64,000 nucleotides of DNA from Microcystis panniformis FACHB-1757 (GTDB lineage Bacteria; Cyanobacteriota; Cyanobacteriia; Cyanobacteriales; Microcystaceae), in assembly GCF_001264245.1 (NCBI RefSeq), contig NZ_CP011339.1, positions 1,364,001-1,428,000 of the forward strand, in the 5' to 3' direction. The position numbers and the translations under genes were made by a program. This document shows, piece after piece, positions 36,676-46,357 of this stretch. The notes beneath the pieces are model-generated. The model was not told the DNA's origin, did not search any database, and saw only the letters and a program-made list of their open reading frames with translations. Within the stretch, counting starts at the first letter, position 1, and each line of letters starts with the position of its first letter.

Positions 36676-38822
36676 TTATATCTGATAATCCATGACGAAA
36701 ACCACCTTACCACCCCGTGCGTTGGCACTTAAGGCAGCGGTCATCTTCTTGGGATAGGGGAGATTGAGATTATTCATTAACTGAATAAAATCCTCACGAT
36801 CGCGGCCGGCAAAACGGGGATTCCAGCGCTTTTCCTCACCGATCGAGGAGACCGTTCTGCCCAGATAATCGTGGCAGGGATAAACAAGCGTATCGTCGGG
36901 GAGAGTGAATAACTTCTCCGTCACCGTCTTGTATAGTACTTCCGGCGAACCGTTCTGAAAATCGGTACGACCACAACCGCGAATTAAGAGTGCATCCCCC
37001 GTTAATAGGCGTTTTTCATCGATGAGATAGGCTATATGACTATCGGTGTGGCCTGGAGTGGCGATCGCTTTTAGCTGCTGACCTGCCACGATCCAGATAT
37101 CGCCATCGCGCACATAACCATCGATATCGCTCACTTCCGCATTTTCGGGAACGAGGATCGAACAGTTGGTTAACTCCCGTAAGCGGTGCGCTCCGGTGAT
37201 ATGGTCGGCGTGGACATGGGTTTCCATCGTGTAGCCTAGAGTTAACCCCAACTGCCAAAGAATCTGCCGATCGCGATCGACCTGTTCGAGGACCGGATCG
37301 ATTAAAATTGCCTCCCCCGTACCCGAATCAGCGATCAGATAGGTGTAGGTACTCGATTCCCTATCGAAAAGCTGGCGGAAAATCGGCGCTGCCGGCCCGA
37401 ATGCGATCGAGTAGGCCGTGGGGAGAGAAATTCTCTCTTTCAGCGATCGCAACAACTCCCGGGCCAGTTCGGCCGCCTGTAAACGCAGTTCGGGGATGGC
37501 GGTGGTTTCCCAGAGATCGCCTTTGCGGGGATTTCCCAAAGTGTAGAGCGTTGGCGATGCCGTACCGTCTGGCCCGAGAATTGCCCCATTGTCGGCGGTT
37601 TCGATGCCACAACCTAGGGAATGGGGACGGATTAACCCTCGTTGGCGAAGATGAACGACAAGGGGATCGGTGATCGTCCTGTAATCGTTACTTGCGCCGG
37701 TACAGTTAATAATTCGATCGACCGGTAGGTTTAACAGGTTTCCCGTTCCCCGTTGACGGATAGTAACCTCTACACAGCCGTTTTTATCCTCAGCACTTTC
37801 AATTCTTCCCGCATGATAGGTTAATTGTCCCGATTCTACAGCCTCATCGAGGATACTGGCGATCTCGTCGGCGAGGCGATGGCGAAGAACCTCCCAATAG
37901 GCTTTCAGGTGGCGTAGAAATCTGGCGCGTTCCGCTATCGGCAGACAATGCCATAGACCTTGAGATATAGGACGTAAGGCGTTTAAAACGGCCCGCCAGT
38001 CGTGACCTTGACTCTCTGCGGTTTTTACCTCCGCGCGAATCCGCCCTAGGAGTCCCCGGGTGGTCTGGGGCGCGGTTTCGAGGGTGAGGAACGGGGGATA
38101 GGGATCGGTGGGTCGGTGCGATCGAGGGATCAGTCCATGACGGGAAACTGCGTGGATTTTGCCCGTGAATCCCCTTTGTGCCAGGGAAACCACCATATCC
38201 ACCATCGTTAACCCCGTACCGACCAGCAGCATCGTCCCGTCGGGTTTTAGCTCGGCGAGTGCCTCCGTCTGCCAAGCGTCGCGGAGATAGGGGGAATTGA
38301 GAGACGCGAGGGGTTGGGGAACCGTTGCGGGAAAATTGCCCAGCGCCAGAACTACCTTAGCGGCGCTGATTTTCTTGCCTCCTTTGAGGGTAATCGTCGC
38401 CTTTTCCCCGTCGAGGACCAGATCGATCGCCGCATCGGTAAATGTTTCCAGACGGTGATCGGCAATGGCGTTGTCCCGCGCTTCTTCTAGGATCGATCGG
38501 ATGTATTTGCCGTACACTAGACGCGGTACAAAACTGGCCGGATCGATCGATAGCCGTTATCTGCTAACCAGTGGAGGAAATGTTCGGGATCGTCCTCGAA
38601 GGCGCTCATTTTGCCTGCGGGAATATTGAGCAGGTGGCCGCTATCTCGCGTTCCGTAGGCGATCCCCGTACCGAGGGGTTTTCGGCGCTCGATCAGAGCG
38701 ATCGATAATGGAGTCCCTGTGTCGCGCAACAGGTTCGCTGTCACGAGGGAGCCACTAAATCCTCCCCCGATAATGGCGATGTCGAAAGTTGCAGAAAATT
38801 GATTCCGGTCAATGTAGCTCAT
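36676..38822 (-). pseudogene. Fusion of an FAD/NAD(P)-binding protein and a persulfide-dioxygenase-like MBL domain, one frameshift
   Basis: Start 38822 (MSYIDRNQFSATFDIAIIGG) with a Rossmann GGGFSG and GTGIAYGT; the frame breaks at a CGAT repeat near 38527-38553. One further CGAT unit gives 716 codons (YRSIDPASFVPRLVYGKY). Then FAD/NAD(P) motifs: LLVGTGLTMVDMVVSL, RIINCTGAS. From about residue 490 an MBL domain: THVHADHITGAHRL, ATPGHTDSH, TGDALLIRGCGRTDFQNG, YPCHDYLGRTVSSIGEE, the signature of ETHE1/persulfide dioxygenases. The join suggests coupling of a flavin enzyme to sulfane-sulfur oxidation; that is inference. Confidence 0.82.
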
Positions 38823-38871
38823 AGATAAGGGGTATGGTAAGGGTTAAAGAGTTAGTATTACTTGGTCTAAG

Positions 38872-39016
38872 TAAGTAGTTATAATTAAATTGAAGATAGA
38901 TTTTGCCTCTGATCCCCCCTGCCCCCCTTGATAAGGGGGGTGCCGATAGGCGGGGGATCCCCCCTGCCCCCCTTGATAAGGGGGGTGTCTGACAACTTTT
39001 AACACCTACCTACTTA
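38872..39016. repeat. R1 repeat, complete, with doubled core
   Basis: TAAGTAGTTATAATTAAATT to TTTAACACCTACCTACTTA, with two tandem copies of the C-rich hairpin (CCCCCTTGATAAGGGGG). Confidence 0.8.
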
Positions 39017-39045
39017 GCTGAAAGATAATTTTTGGGCATTATTGT

Positions 39046-39684
39046 TTAATACATTAAAAATAAACGATAGGATTTGCTGTCAATTAAGATATAAATTCCT
39101 AGAATAATATAGATAAAAGGACTAATTTTATGTCCGTAGTTTGTAACCACTTTAGCTATCCTGGGATGGGTAATCAAAAAATAGGCTAGGACGCACCAAA
39201 TTCCCATCATGAGATAAAAAATTATCATGATAATTAAGACGTGCATCGGGGAATTATTGGCAAAAAGAGAGGTATAAATACCAATATTATCACCGCCATT
39301 AGCCACGGTCACGGCAGCGATGTAATAGGTTTGGGAGGGAAAACGAGGAACAAAGGAGCGATTTTTAGAATAATTAACATCTTCTCTTACTTCTTGAATG
39401 TAATCCTCATTTTCCCTTGACAAAAGTTGTTTAATGCCGATAATTAGAGGGATAAATCCTAATAGACCAATCCATTCTTTAGAAACCAGTAACCCAAATA
39501 GTAAACCGAGGGAACTAGCTAGGAGAATCAGGGTAAAACCGAGGTATTGACCAACAATCAGGTGTCGAGGTCGAAAATTAGCATTAAGTCGCGAGAAAAA
39601 CAACATTAGCACCATCAGATCATCAAGATTTGTGGCCACAAAACTCGTCACGCTAGTAATTAAAAGGGTTACTAACCAATTCAT
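39046..39684 (-). CDS. CadD-like cadmium/cation transporter
   Basis: A 212-aa membrane protein with about six hydrophobic segments. Conserved features are TSFVATNLDDLMVLMLFF near the N-terminus, IGQ/VGQYLGFTLILLASSLGL and AAVTVANGGDNIGIYTSLFA in the middle, matching CadD/LysE-related transporters of cadmium resistance. The substrate is inferred from family. Next to it, on the same strand, is a Crp-type regulator. Confidence 0.85.
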   Translation of the reverse strand: MNWLVTLLITSVTSFVATNLDDLMVLMLFFSRLNANFRPRHLIVGQYLGFTLILLASSLGLLFGLLVSKEWIGLLGFIPLIIGIKQLLSRENEDYIQEVREDVNYSKNRSFVPRFPSQTYYIAAVTVANGGDNIGIYTSLFANNSPMHVLIIMIIFYLMMGIWCVLAYFLITHPRIAKVVTNYGHKISPFIYIILGIYILIDSKSYRLFLMY

Positions 39685-39714
39685 AGATTGAAAAAAGAGA
39701 TAATCCTTCCCATT

Positions 39715-40289
39715 CTAAATCTCGTAGTGCCAGATTTCCTCCTCTCGTAAAAGAAGACGATGGACGGGAAGACGTTCCACGGCCCCCTGTTGTTCAAGAT
39801 GATTAAGTGCGCGGGTAATTGTGACTCTGGTGGTTCCTAATAAATCAGCGATATCCTGATGAGTTAGACGCACATCAATTAATTGTCCAGTACCAGTTTG
39901 TTTACCAAATTGATTGCCTAACCATGACAGTAATTTCACAACCATAATATCAGTACGTTTGTAGCTACGAATAATACTTAGTTCTTGTGCTTGCTGAAGA
40001 TGAGACAGCAGAATTTCTGCCATTTGATAACTCTCAACTGTGGAAAAGGAAACTGCTTGCACTGGAGTGATGCACTCAACTTGATAGGGATTGACTCTCT
40101 CTAGGGTTTTGCCAACAAAATTGCCAGGTCCCCACAATCCCAAGACGATTAGGGTTCCATCTTCTAACCAGGTGGAGGTTTTCACGACTCCACTCTCGAT
40201 TTTCCAGAAATTAGGGTTTCTCAGGGGCAAAATCGCCCGATTATCAAAGTGCCAGCGATGGGGGTTGGTGGTTGATAGGTAAGCGTCAT
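39715..40289 (-). pseudogene. Crp/Fnr family transcriptional regulator, frameshift at the 5' end
   Basis: From 40230 the frame is a Crp/Fnr protein: IESGVVKTSTWLEDGTLIVL, GLWGPGNFVGKTL, VECITPVQAVSFS, and a winged helix LTHQDIADLLGTTRVTITRA. There is no ATG in that frame; the missing N-terminus (HRWHFDNRAILPL) is reached from ATG 40289 if one base is added to a C tract (G5, 40260-40264). That gives 191 residues, the family's usual length. A real gene with a TTG start at 40230 is the alternative. It may control the adjoining CadD-like gene. Confidence 0.75.
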
Positions 40290-40447
40290 GATTGGTAATT
40301 AATTTTGATGAGGTACTTAGCTAGTCAAAAGCACAAGGTGGTCGATAAAGGGGCTTTTTAGACGAGTTAAGGCTTTTGGGGAGAATTTTGGGGTAAAAAC
40401 GATAATTACCCCAAAAAAGACTGATTTTATGCCCTTGCAAGCCCTAT

Positions 40448-41121
40448 TTATTTCGGGGTGCTAGTCTTCTCCAGTTCCGTGGTGGCCGAGGAGATCAGTT
40501 CTTGCCAAGCTCGATCGCTTTCCTGTAGAGTCTGTTTAACCGCGTCGATGGTCTTTTCCACGCGAGTTTTCAGAAAAGGAGAAGCATTGTCTTTGAGTCG
40601 TTCGGTGTCGTCGGCTAAGATATCGATCGTCTCGGAGGTATTAACGAGGCTCTTTTCTAGGGTAATAAGGTTGTTTTGCAGGGTTTCACTGAGTTTAGCC
40701 CCGGATTTGGTCAATTTTTTCGTAAATTTACTCACTTTTTCCCCTAGATCGTCAATATTGTCCGCTAAGTCCTCCAGGTTGTCCTGTTGAGCTTCGATAA
40801 TCTTCTTATCGAGAGAAGGAGCGGCCAGTTGAGCCTTTAGGTCATCAATAGCCGATTTTGCCGCTTGGATGGCTTTTTCATAGGCAATTTGGGCATCTTC
40901 CAGAATTTTTGGGCTAGAAACCTCATTTTTTTTCTTGACCGGTTCCACCACAGTGCCACCCGTTGCCGTGGCACGGTCGATGACGGCCAACTGTTCGGGG
41001 AGTAGGGGCAAGGCGATCGCATTTCCTCTTCCCCGAGGAGCAAAGTGACAGTTAAGAGGAAAATCAGCAGCCGGAAAACTTGATTTTTGAGGCTTTGAAA
41101 GCTCTTATTTCGGTTGATCAT
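40448..41121 (-). pseudogene. Exported coiled-coil protein, one frameshift after the signal peptide
   Basis: The ATG at 41121 gives a leader with a hydrophobic run (FRLLIFLLTVTLLL). One added base near 41036-41042 joins it to the main frame (NAIALPLLPEQLAVIDRATA), making 224 codons. The mature part is helical with heptads (about 30-215): AYEKAIQAAKSAIDDLKAQ, NLEDLADNIDDLGEKVSKF, and similar. No catalytic motif. Function unknown; likely periplasmic. Confidence 0.65.
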
Positions 41122-41340
41122 GATTTGATTTTCTCCTGTTTAGAAAAATTAGTTACTCTCTACTAAATATTATCACATAAAATATTTGCATGTTGTTTAT
41201 ATACAAATATTTTATAAAAAATTTATTATATTTTTTGCTTAATAAATTGTAGATAAAAATATAAACTTTTTGGGCTAAAAGCCATTATAGAAAAGCTTTT
41301 GCTCTCTTAATAAAAAATTAATTTTTATCACTTTTTTTTA

Positions 41341-41877
41341 TTAATGAGACGCTGAACTATCCGATGAGTCTATTTCTTGATTAATCGGAGATATTTTCTT
41401 ACGACCTTTAATATATTTGGCTAAAGGTTGTTTTTTCTTCAGTCGTTTAATGCCACTGAGGGTGGAGAGAGTGAAAAAAGTTCCCACCAGAACCATCTGC
41501 CATAAACCGCAGCCAGAAGCCGCGCCTAATCCTGCCGCTAACCAAATAGTCGCCGCTGAAGTCAAACCTTTCACTTGTACCTTATTTAGTTCCCGATGGG
41601 ATTGTTGTAGGATGATTCCCGCCCCTAAAAAACCGACACCAGAAGCGACCCCTTGAATAGTACGACTGAGAGCATTAGAAGACGCATAACCCACATCTCC
41701 CTCCGCTTGTAGGGGAATCATCACGAACATGGCAGCTCCGAGACTAACGATGATAAAAGTTCTCAATCCAGCCGGACGACCGCCTCGCTGTCGGTTATAA
41801 CCAATCAGACAGCCGACGGCCATAGCCATACTGAGCCGAAAAATAATCGTTTGCCAATCTTCCGAGTCAAAAAACAT
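41341..41877 (-). CDS. MgtC/SapB family membrane protein
   Basis: A 178-aa protein with four hydrophobic segments in the first 140 residues. The signature GYNRQRGGRPAGLRTFIIVS and SGVGFLGAGIILQ is present, along with VKGLTSAATIWLAAGLG. MgtC proteins affect Mg2+ homeostasis and membrane ATPases; the role here is family-level. A Lys/Arg-rich tail ends in DSSDSSASH. Confidence 0.93.
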   Translation of the reverse strand: MFFDSEDWQTIIFRLSMAMAVGCLIGYNRQRGGRPAGLRTFIIVSLGAAMFVMIPLQAEGDVGYASSNALSRTIQGVASGVGFLGAGIILQQSHRELNKVQVKGLTSAATIWLAAGLGAASGCGLWQMVLVGTFFTLSTLSGIKRLKKKQPLAKYIKGRKKISPINQEIDSSDSSASH

Positions 41878-41910
41878 TGCTTAACCCATCAAATGAGATA
41901 AAAACTTCGC

Positions 41911-42061
41911 CTAACCAATCAAAGCCTTTTCCAGATCCCGCTTTAAATCGTTTCTATTCTCGATCCCGATCGATAATCGTAGTAAAGCCGGTGTTATAGG
42001 TGGAAGTGAGATCAATGGGAACCGTTACCGCCCCATGAATCGCCCTCGTTGCAAATTCCAT
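41911..42061 (-). pseudogene. Cystathionine gamma-synthase/lyase remnant with a large internal deletion
   Basis: The 5' end encodes MEFATRAIHGAVTVPIDLTS with TYNTGF, the N-terminus of Cys/Met-metabolism PLP enzymes; a second frame encodes LLRLSIGIENRNDLKRDLEK and ALIG, their C-terminus. About 300 codons between are missing. It directly follows cysK, the usual place for this partner in transsulfuration operons. Confidence 0.8.
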
Positions 42062-42076
42062 CAATTTATTGTCCTA

Positions 42077-43024
42077 TTAGTCGATATCTTCGAGGTCTTT
42101 AAACAGGGCCGTGCTGAGGTAACGTTCCCCAAAACTAGGCTGAATCATGACGATTAATTTATCTTCGTTTTCGGGTCTTTTGCCCACCTGAATTGCCGCC
42201 CATAAAGCCGCCCCGGCCGAGATGCCCGATAGTAGTCCCTCCTGACGAGCTAACCGTCGCGCGTAGGCGAAAGCCTCTGTATCATCGACGACAATCACCT
42301 CATCGATTAATTCCGGTCGGAAAATGGCCGGAATAAAACCGGCCCCGATGCCTTGGATTTTGTGCGGCCCCGGTTGTCCCCCCGATAAGACGGGACTATT
42401 AGAGGGTTCAACTGCGATCGCTTGAAATTGGGGACGACGGGGTTTAATGGTTTCGGCAATACCGGTAATGGTTCCCCCGGTTCCCACGCCACCGATAACG
42501 ATATCTACCAGGCCGTCGGTATCGGTCCAGATTTCTTCGGCGGTGGTTTCCCGGTGAATTTTCGGGTTGGCCGGGTTGCGGAACTGTTGCAAACTATAGG
42601 CGTTGGGGGTATTTTCGACTATTTCCTCAGACTGGGCGATCGCTCCTTTCATGCCTTGGCTACCCGGGGTTAATTCTAATTGCGCTCCGTAAGCTTTTAA
42701 CATCGCTCGTCGTTCTAAACTCATGGTTTCGGGCATAGTCAGGACTAAGCGATAGCCTTTGGCAGCGGCTACCATGGCCAGGGCGATGCCGGTATTGCCG
42801 GAAGTTGGTTCCACCAGAATTGTTTTATCGGGGTGAATTAGTCCGGCGGCTTCCGCGTCCTCCACCATACTGACCCCGATGCGATCCTTAACCGAGGCGG
42901 CGGGGTTCATACTTTCTAGTTTGACGACGATGCGGGCTTTTACTCTCTCGGCTACTGGGATTCGATTCAGTTGGACTAGGGGTGTCCGTCCTACCAATTG
43001 GGTGATGTCTCTTGCGATCGGCAT
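42077..43024 (-). CDS. cysK: Cysteine synthase A (O-acetylserine sulfhydrylase)
   Basis: A 315-aa PLP enzyme that makes cysteine from O-acetylserine and sulfide. The PLP lysine is Lys46 in PAASVKDRIG; PTSGNTG (73-79) binds the substrate carboxylate; GVGTGGTITGIAE binds the PLP phosphate. Full length. A cystathionine-family remnant follows, so the operon may once have run transsulfuration. Confidence 0.95.
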   Translation of the reverse strand: MPIARDITQLVGRTPLVQLNRIPVAERVKARIVVKLESMNPAASVKDRIGVSMVEDAEAAGLIHPDKTILVEPTSGNTGIALAMVAAAKGYRLVLTMPETMSLERRAMLKAYGAQLELTPGSQGMKGAIAQSEEIVENTPNAYSLQQFRNPANPKIHRETTAEEIWTDTDGLVDIVIGGVGTGGTITGIAETIKPRRPQFQAIAVEPSNSPVLSGGQPGPHKIQGIGAGFIPAIFRPELIDEVIVVDDTEAFAYARRLARQEGLLSGISAGAALWAAIQVGKRPENEDKLIVMIQPSFGERYLSTALFKDLEDID

Positions 43025-43162
43025 AATCCCACTTGCTTTATACTTGTTGGCTATTTCTGATTATATATGTATTTTAAATGTTTTACAATACTTTTGGGGT
43101 TGAAGTACAGTGACTCGGCGGGGATTATCCCGGTCGATTTTTATTGCCTTGCTAGTTTTTTG

Positions 43163-43293
43163 GCTCTTCTGGTTTCTGTGTGGAAACGAGGTCTATACCG
43201 ATAGAATATCCGCAAAATAGTCCTAAAAGTTTTGCCCAATAAGCACTTCAGGGTTCCATAAGCAAAAATTATCACACAAAGTCGAGAAGAGCC
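43163..43293. mobile_element. MITE B (GGCTCTTC-ended, 131 bp), copy 2
   Basis: GCTCTTCTGGTTTCTG to GTCGAGAAGAGCC, near-identical to 29926-30057, with a 7-of-8 duplication (GTTTTTTG/GTTTTTTT). It sits upstream of cpcB. The rest of 43025-43798 is AT-rich, with no gene and a presumable cpcBA promoter. Confidence 0.85.
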
Positions 43294-43798
43294 GTTTTTT
43301 TGTATATCGAAGCACAATCGGTCAAATTGTCTTGGGAAATTTCCCTCAATTTAGTTAATTATTATTAGTATATGAAAGCACATTTGTTTAAATAACTTAA
43401 ACGAATTATTAGAGAGATGAAAAGAGTGATACTTTTTCTTGGTATAGGGTTACACATTTAGGAAAGTTTTCTGAGATTTATTCTAAAAAATTATTTTTTT
43501 GCCACTTTTTTGAGAAACAATTTTTAATAAATAAAGGTGGAAATATGTTCTATAAAATAATTTATGGCAAAAACGAAGTCTATCTAGGAGCGGATAAAAA
43601 CGCTAAATTCAATTAACAAGAATTGTTCCTCGATATACAAAAAAATCTGGACAAGGGAGAGTAAAACTTTTTTCTGGGACGATAGTATAGTTCCAAGAGA
43701 AAAACTCCCAGATACTTTATCGAAAAAATAAAGAAAAGCCAGAAAAATCAACCTCGATATTTTGCTGAAACCAATCATCATTATAGGAGATGAAAACT

Positions 43799-44320
43799 AT
43801 GGTGTTAGATGCCTTTGCCAAAGTCGTTTCCCAGGCCGATACCCGGGGGGAATACCTGAGCGAGAATCAAGTCAATGCCCTAATTGCCTTCGTCAAAGAT
43901 GGTAATAAACGCGTCGATGTGGTCAATCGTCTTTCCAGTAATTCTTCTGCGATCGTTACCGATGCCGCGCGTAGTTTGTTTTCAGAACAGCCCGTTTTAG
44001 TTGCCCCCGGTGGCAACGCCTATACAAACCGTCGTGCCGCCGCCTGCTTGCGGGATTTGGAAATTATCCTGCGCTACGTTACCTATGCCACCTTCACCGG
44101 CGATGCCAGCATCCTCGATGATCGCGCCTTGAACGGTCTCCGGGAAACCTACGTCGCCCTAGTGGTTCCGGGTGCTTCTGTTGCAGCTGGAATTCTCAAG
44201 CTCAAAGACGCTTCCCTTGCCCTAGCAGCCGATCCCAACGGGATCACTCGTGGGGATTGCAGTTCTTTACTGGCAGAAGTCGCTTCTTACTTCGATCGAG
44301 CGGCGGCGGCAGTTTCCTGA
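43799..44320 (+). CDS. cpcB: Phycocyanin beta subunit, divergent copy
   Basis: A 173-aa phycobiliprotein. Both bilin cysteines are present: ACLRDLEIILRYVTYATF (Cys near 82) and GITRGDCSSLLAEVASYFDR (Cys near 153). The modified Asn site is in PGGNAYTNRR. Relative to typical CpcB I note Ala for the usual Cys in DDRALNGLRETYVAL and other unusual residues (VALVVPGAS). I start at 43799 because GGAG lies 10 bases upstream; an ATG at 43790 is too close to it. Light harvesting in phycobilisome rods is expected. Confidence 0.9.
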   Translation: MVLDAFAKVVSQADTRGEYLSENQVNALIAFVKDGNKRVDVVNRLSSNSSAIVTDAARSLFSEQPVLVAPGGNAYTNRRAAACLRDLEIILRYVTYATFTGDASILDDRALNGLRETYVALVVPGASVAAGILKLKDASLALAADPNGITRGDCSSLLAEVASYFDRAAAAVS

Positions 44321-44375
44321 TGCTGTGACTTTCTTCTCTCAATCCGATTAAACTTTTGTAGGAGCAATTCCATCG

Positions 44376-44867
44376 ATGACCAAAACACCTTTAACCGAAG
44401 CGGTGGCTACTGCCGATTCCCAAGGCCGTTTTCTCAGCAGTGCTGAATTACAAGTAGCCTTCGGTCGTTTCCGTCAGGCCGCCATCACCCTAGAAGCGGT
44501 AAAAATCCTCGCCCAAAAAGCCCCCAGTTTAGCCCAAGAGGCAGCCAACGCTGTCTATCAAAAATTTCCCTACACCACCCAACTCCAGGGGCCGAACTAT
44601 GCCTACGATGAGCGAGGGAAATCCAAGTGCGTTCGCGATATCGGCTACTATATCCGAATTATTACCTATGCCCTCGTGGTAGGAGGTACAGGCCCGATCG
44701 ATGAATATCTGGTCGCCGGTTTGAGTGAAATTAATAGTGCTTTTGAACTATCTCCTAGCTGGTATATCGAAGCCTTAAAATACATCAAAACCAATCACGG
44801 ATTAAGTGGGGATGCTGCTGTAGAAGCTAATTCCTACATCGATTATGTGATCAACGCCCTTAGCTAA
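44376..44867 (+). CDS. cpcA: Phycocyanin alpha subunit, divergent copy
   Basis: A 163-aa phycobiliprotein with the bilin Cys in KSKCVRDIGYYIRI (about 84). The termini are conserved (TPLTEAVATADSQGRFLS and GLSGDAAVEANSYIDYVINA), but the middle (RQAAITLEAVKILAQKAPSL) departs from usual CpcA. It follows cpcB by 55 bp with its own Shine-Dalgarno (GGAG). No linker genes follow; a terminator does. Confidence 0.92.
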   Translation: MTKTPLTEAVATADSQGRFLSSAELQVAFGRFRQAAITLEAVKILAQKAPSLAQEAANAVYQKFPYTTQLQGPNYAYDERGKSKCVRDIGYYIRIITYALVVGGTGPIDEYLVAGLSEINSAFELSPSWYIEALKYIKTNHGLSGDAAVEANSYIDYVINALS

Positions 44868-44912
44868 TTCCCGTCAACTTTACGTCAACATAAGCTCAAA
44901 TCTCCTAAATTC

Positions 44913-44940
44913 ACCTCGGGATGAGCGCCGAGGTTTTTTT
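44913..44940 (+). terminator. Rho-independent terminator after cpcBA
   Basis: ACCTCGG, loop GATGAGCG, CCGAGGT, then TTTTTT. It closes the two-gene operon 45 bases after cpcA. Confidence 0.85.
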
Positions 44941-44987
44941 GCGTCCGTCTAACTTAGCCCTACTCGGGAACCCACCCTAAGCAAAAA

Positions 44988-45297
44988 AAAGGCGTTGTCA
45001 GATCAGAAGAGGAAAGATGCAATGCTCCGGTGCTGATTCGGAGCATCTTTCCATTTGACAACGCCGATTGTAGGGCTAATTCATGAATTAGCCCTACGCC
45101 GATTGTAGGGCTAATTCCACTGCTAAATCGAGCGACCCCTTCGACTTGGCTCAGGGCAAGTCTTGTTCCCCACTTAAGCCCAACTATCGGCACTATTCGT
45201 TCATTAAACACTAATTGTCAAGATGCCATGTAATCTTTCCTATCAAAGTAATTTCAGTTCCGGTGCTGATTCGGAGCATCTTTCAATTTGACAACGC
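44988..45297. repeat. Hairpin repeats with TGACAACG tips, one and a half copies
   Basis: 44988-45067 is an imperfect palindrome with tips GGCGTTGTCA and TGACAACGCC and inner hairpin ATGCTCCGGTGCTGATTCGG with AGCAT. 45256-45297 repeats the right half. Between them AGGGCTAATTCATGAATTAG-type dyads. No gene in 44941-45358. Confidence 0.75.
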
Positions 45298-45358
45298 AAA
45301 AAAAACCATCTTGGGTAAGATGGTTGCACACAACGAGTATAAACCGACAAACTTGACT

Positions 45359-46357
45359 TCAGACCGCTTTTTCTGGCCCAGTAGCGACGGGCAGATCTGT
45401 GGTACTGGACTCTGTCCAAGAACCCTCGTAAATTCGCACCTTGGGATAACCGAGCAGATGTTTGAGGACAACATACTGTAAAGTAGCTTCCCGTCCCGTA
45501 CTGCAACTGACAATAATATTATCCGAGGGCTTGATGTTGCGTTGGGCAAGAATCTTCCTGATTTCGTCTAAAGATTGCAATTTATGGTGATTTTTCAGGG
45601 ATTCATCGGGATTATTCGCTTCCGTAAAGGTCGGCCAGGGTATATTTTTCGCCCCCGGAATATGACCATTTCTCAGCCAGATATCCTGTTTTCCCTGAAA
45701 AAGTTCTTCGGGCCTGGGATCGATAACAACCACATCCGGTTTGCCGATCAATTTTTCTACTTCTGCCAAAGTCACCCGAATCGAGGGATTATCACGGACA
45801 GTAAAGCTCCCTGGTTGATATTTAGGGAATTCTTTCGTTACCTTCTGTTCAGAACCCTTATAACCCTTAAAACCACCATCTAAGACGGCCACATCTCGGA
45901 AACACGATCGCTCTAGTAAATAGGCGACCATGGTTGCCCCCAAGACATCGCGACCATCGGAATATACTACCACTCGATCGCCATTAGTGATTCCCGCGGC
46001 GGCAAAGAGACTGCCAATTTTATCCTCTTGCCAATATTGAACCGGCAAAAATCCGTTTGGACCACGAAAATTATTGTCGGCTATATTCACCGCTTTCGGT
46101 AAATGACCGGTGATATATTCCAAAGGATTAATCCGCACATCGAGAATTTTTAACTTCGGATCGTTGAGATTTTGTGCTACCCACGCCGGCGATACAAAGT
46201 CTATCTTAGTCTCAGATTTGGACGTGGCCATCAGGGGCGATGACGGTGCTAAGGTAAAGGTTAAAATGCACAGAAGAACTAAAGTGAGAAAAGCAAGGGG
46301 ACGGCTTTGAAACCGTCCCAGGGATAGACCCTTCCCTCGTGGCAGTTTTGATTTCAT
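45359..46357 (-). CDS. Exported rhodanese-type sulfurtransferase, two domains
   Basis: A 332-aa protein with an N-terminal signal or membrane anchor (about 20-38, PLAFLTLVLLCILTFTLA). Two rhodanese domains follow. The first lacks the active Cys (VVVYSDGRDVLGATM); the second has it (IIVSCSTGREATLQY). It probably transfers sulfane sulfur in the periplasm or thylakoid lumen. Donor and acceptor are unknown. Confidence 0.9.
   Translation of the reverse strand: MKSKLPRGKGLSLGRFQSRPLAFLTLVLLCILTFTLAPSSPLMATSKSETKIDFVSPAWVAQNLNDPKLKILDVRINPLEYITGHLPKAVNIADNNFRGPNGFLPVQYWQEDKIGSLFAAAGITNGDRVVVYSDGRDVLGATMVAYLLERSCFRDVAVLDGGFKGYKGSEQKVTKEFPKYQPGSFTVRDNPSIRVTLAEVEKLIGKPDVVVIDPRPEELFQGKQDIWLRNGHIPGAKNIPWPTFTEANNPDESLKNHHKLQSLDEIRKILAQRNIKPSDNIIVSCSTGREATLQYVVLKHLLGYPKVRIYEGSWTESSTTDLPVATGPEKAV

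Noticed and set aside
40100..40289. Crp regulator with a true TTG start at 40230
   Set aside because: It would lack about 20 conserved N-terminal residues that are encoded just upstream in the same frame and reachable from an ATG with one base added.
45130..45180. CTTCGACTTGGCTCAGGGCAAG as a regulatory site
   Set aside because: A common dispersed intergenic sequence with no link to a neighbouring start.
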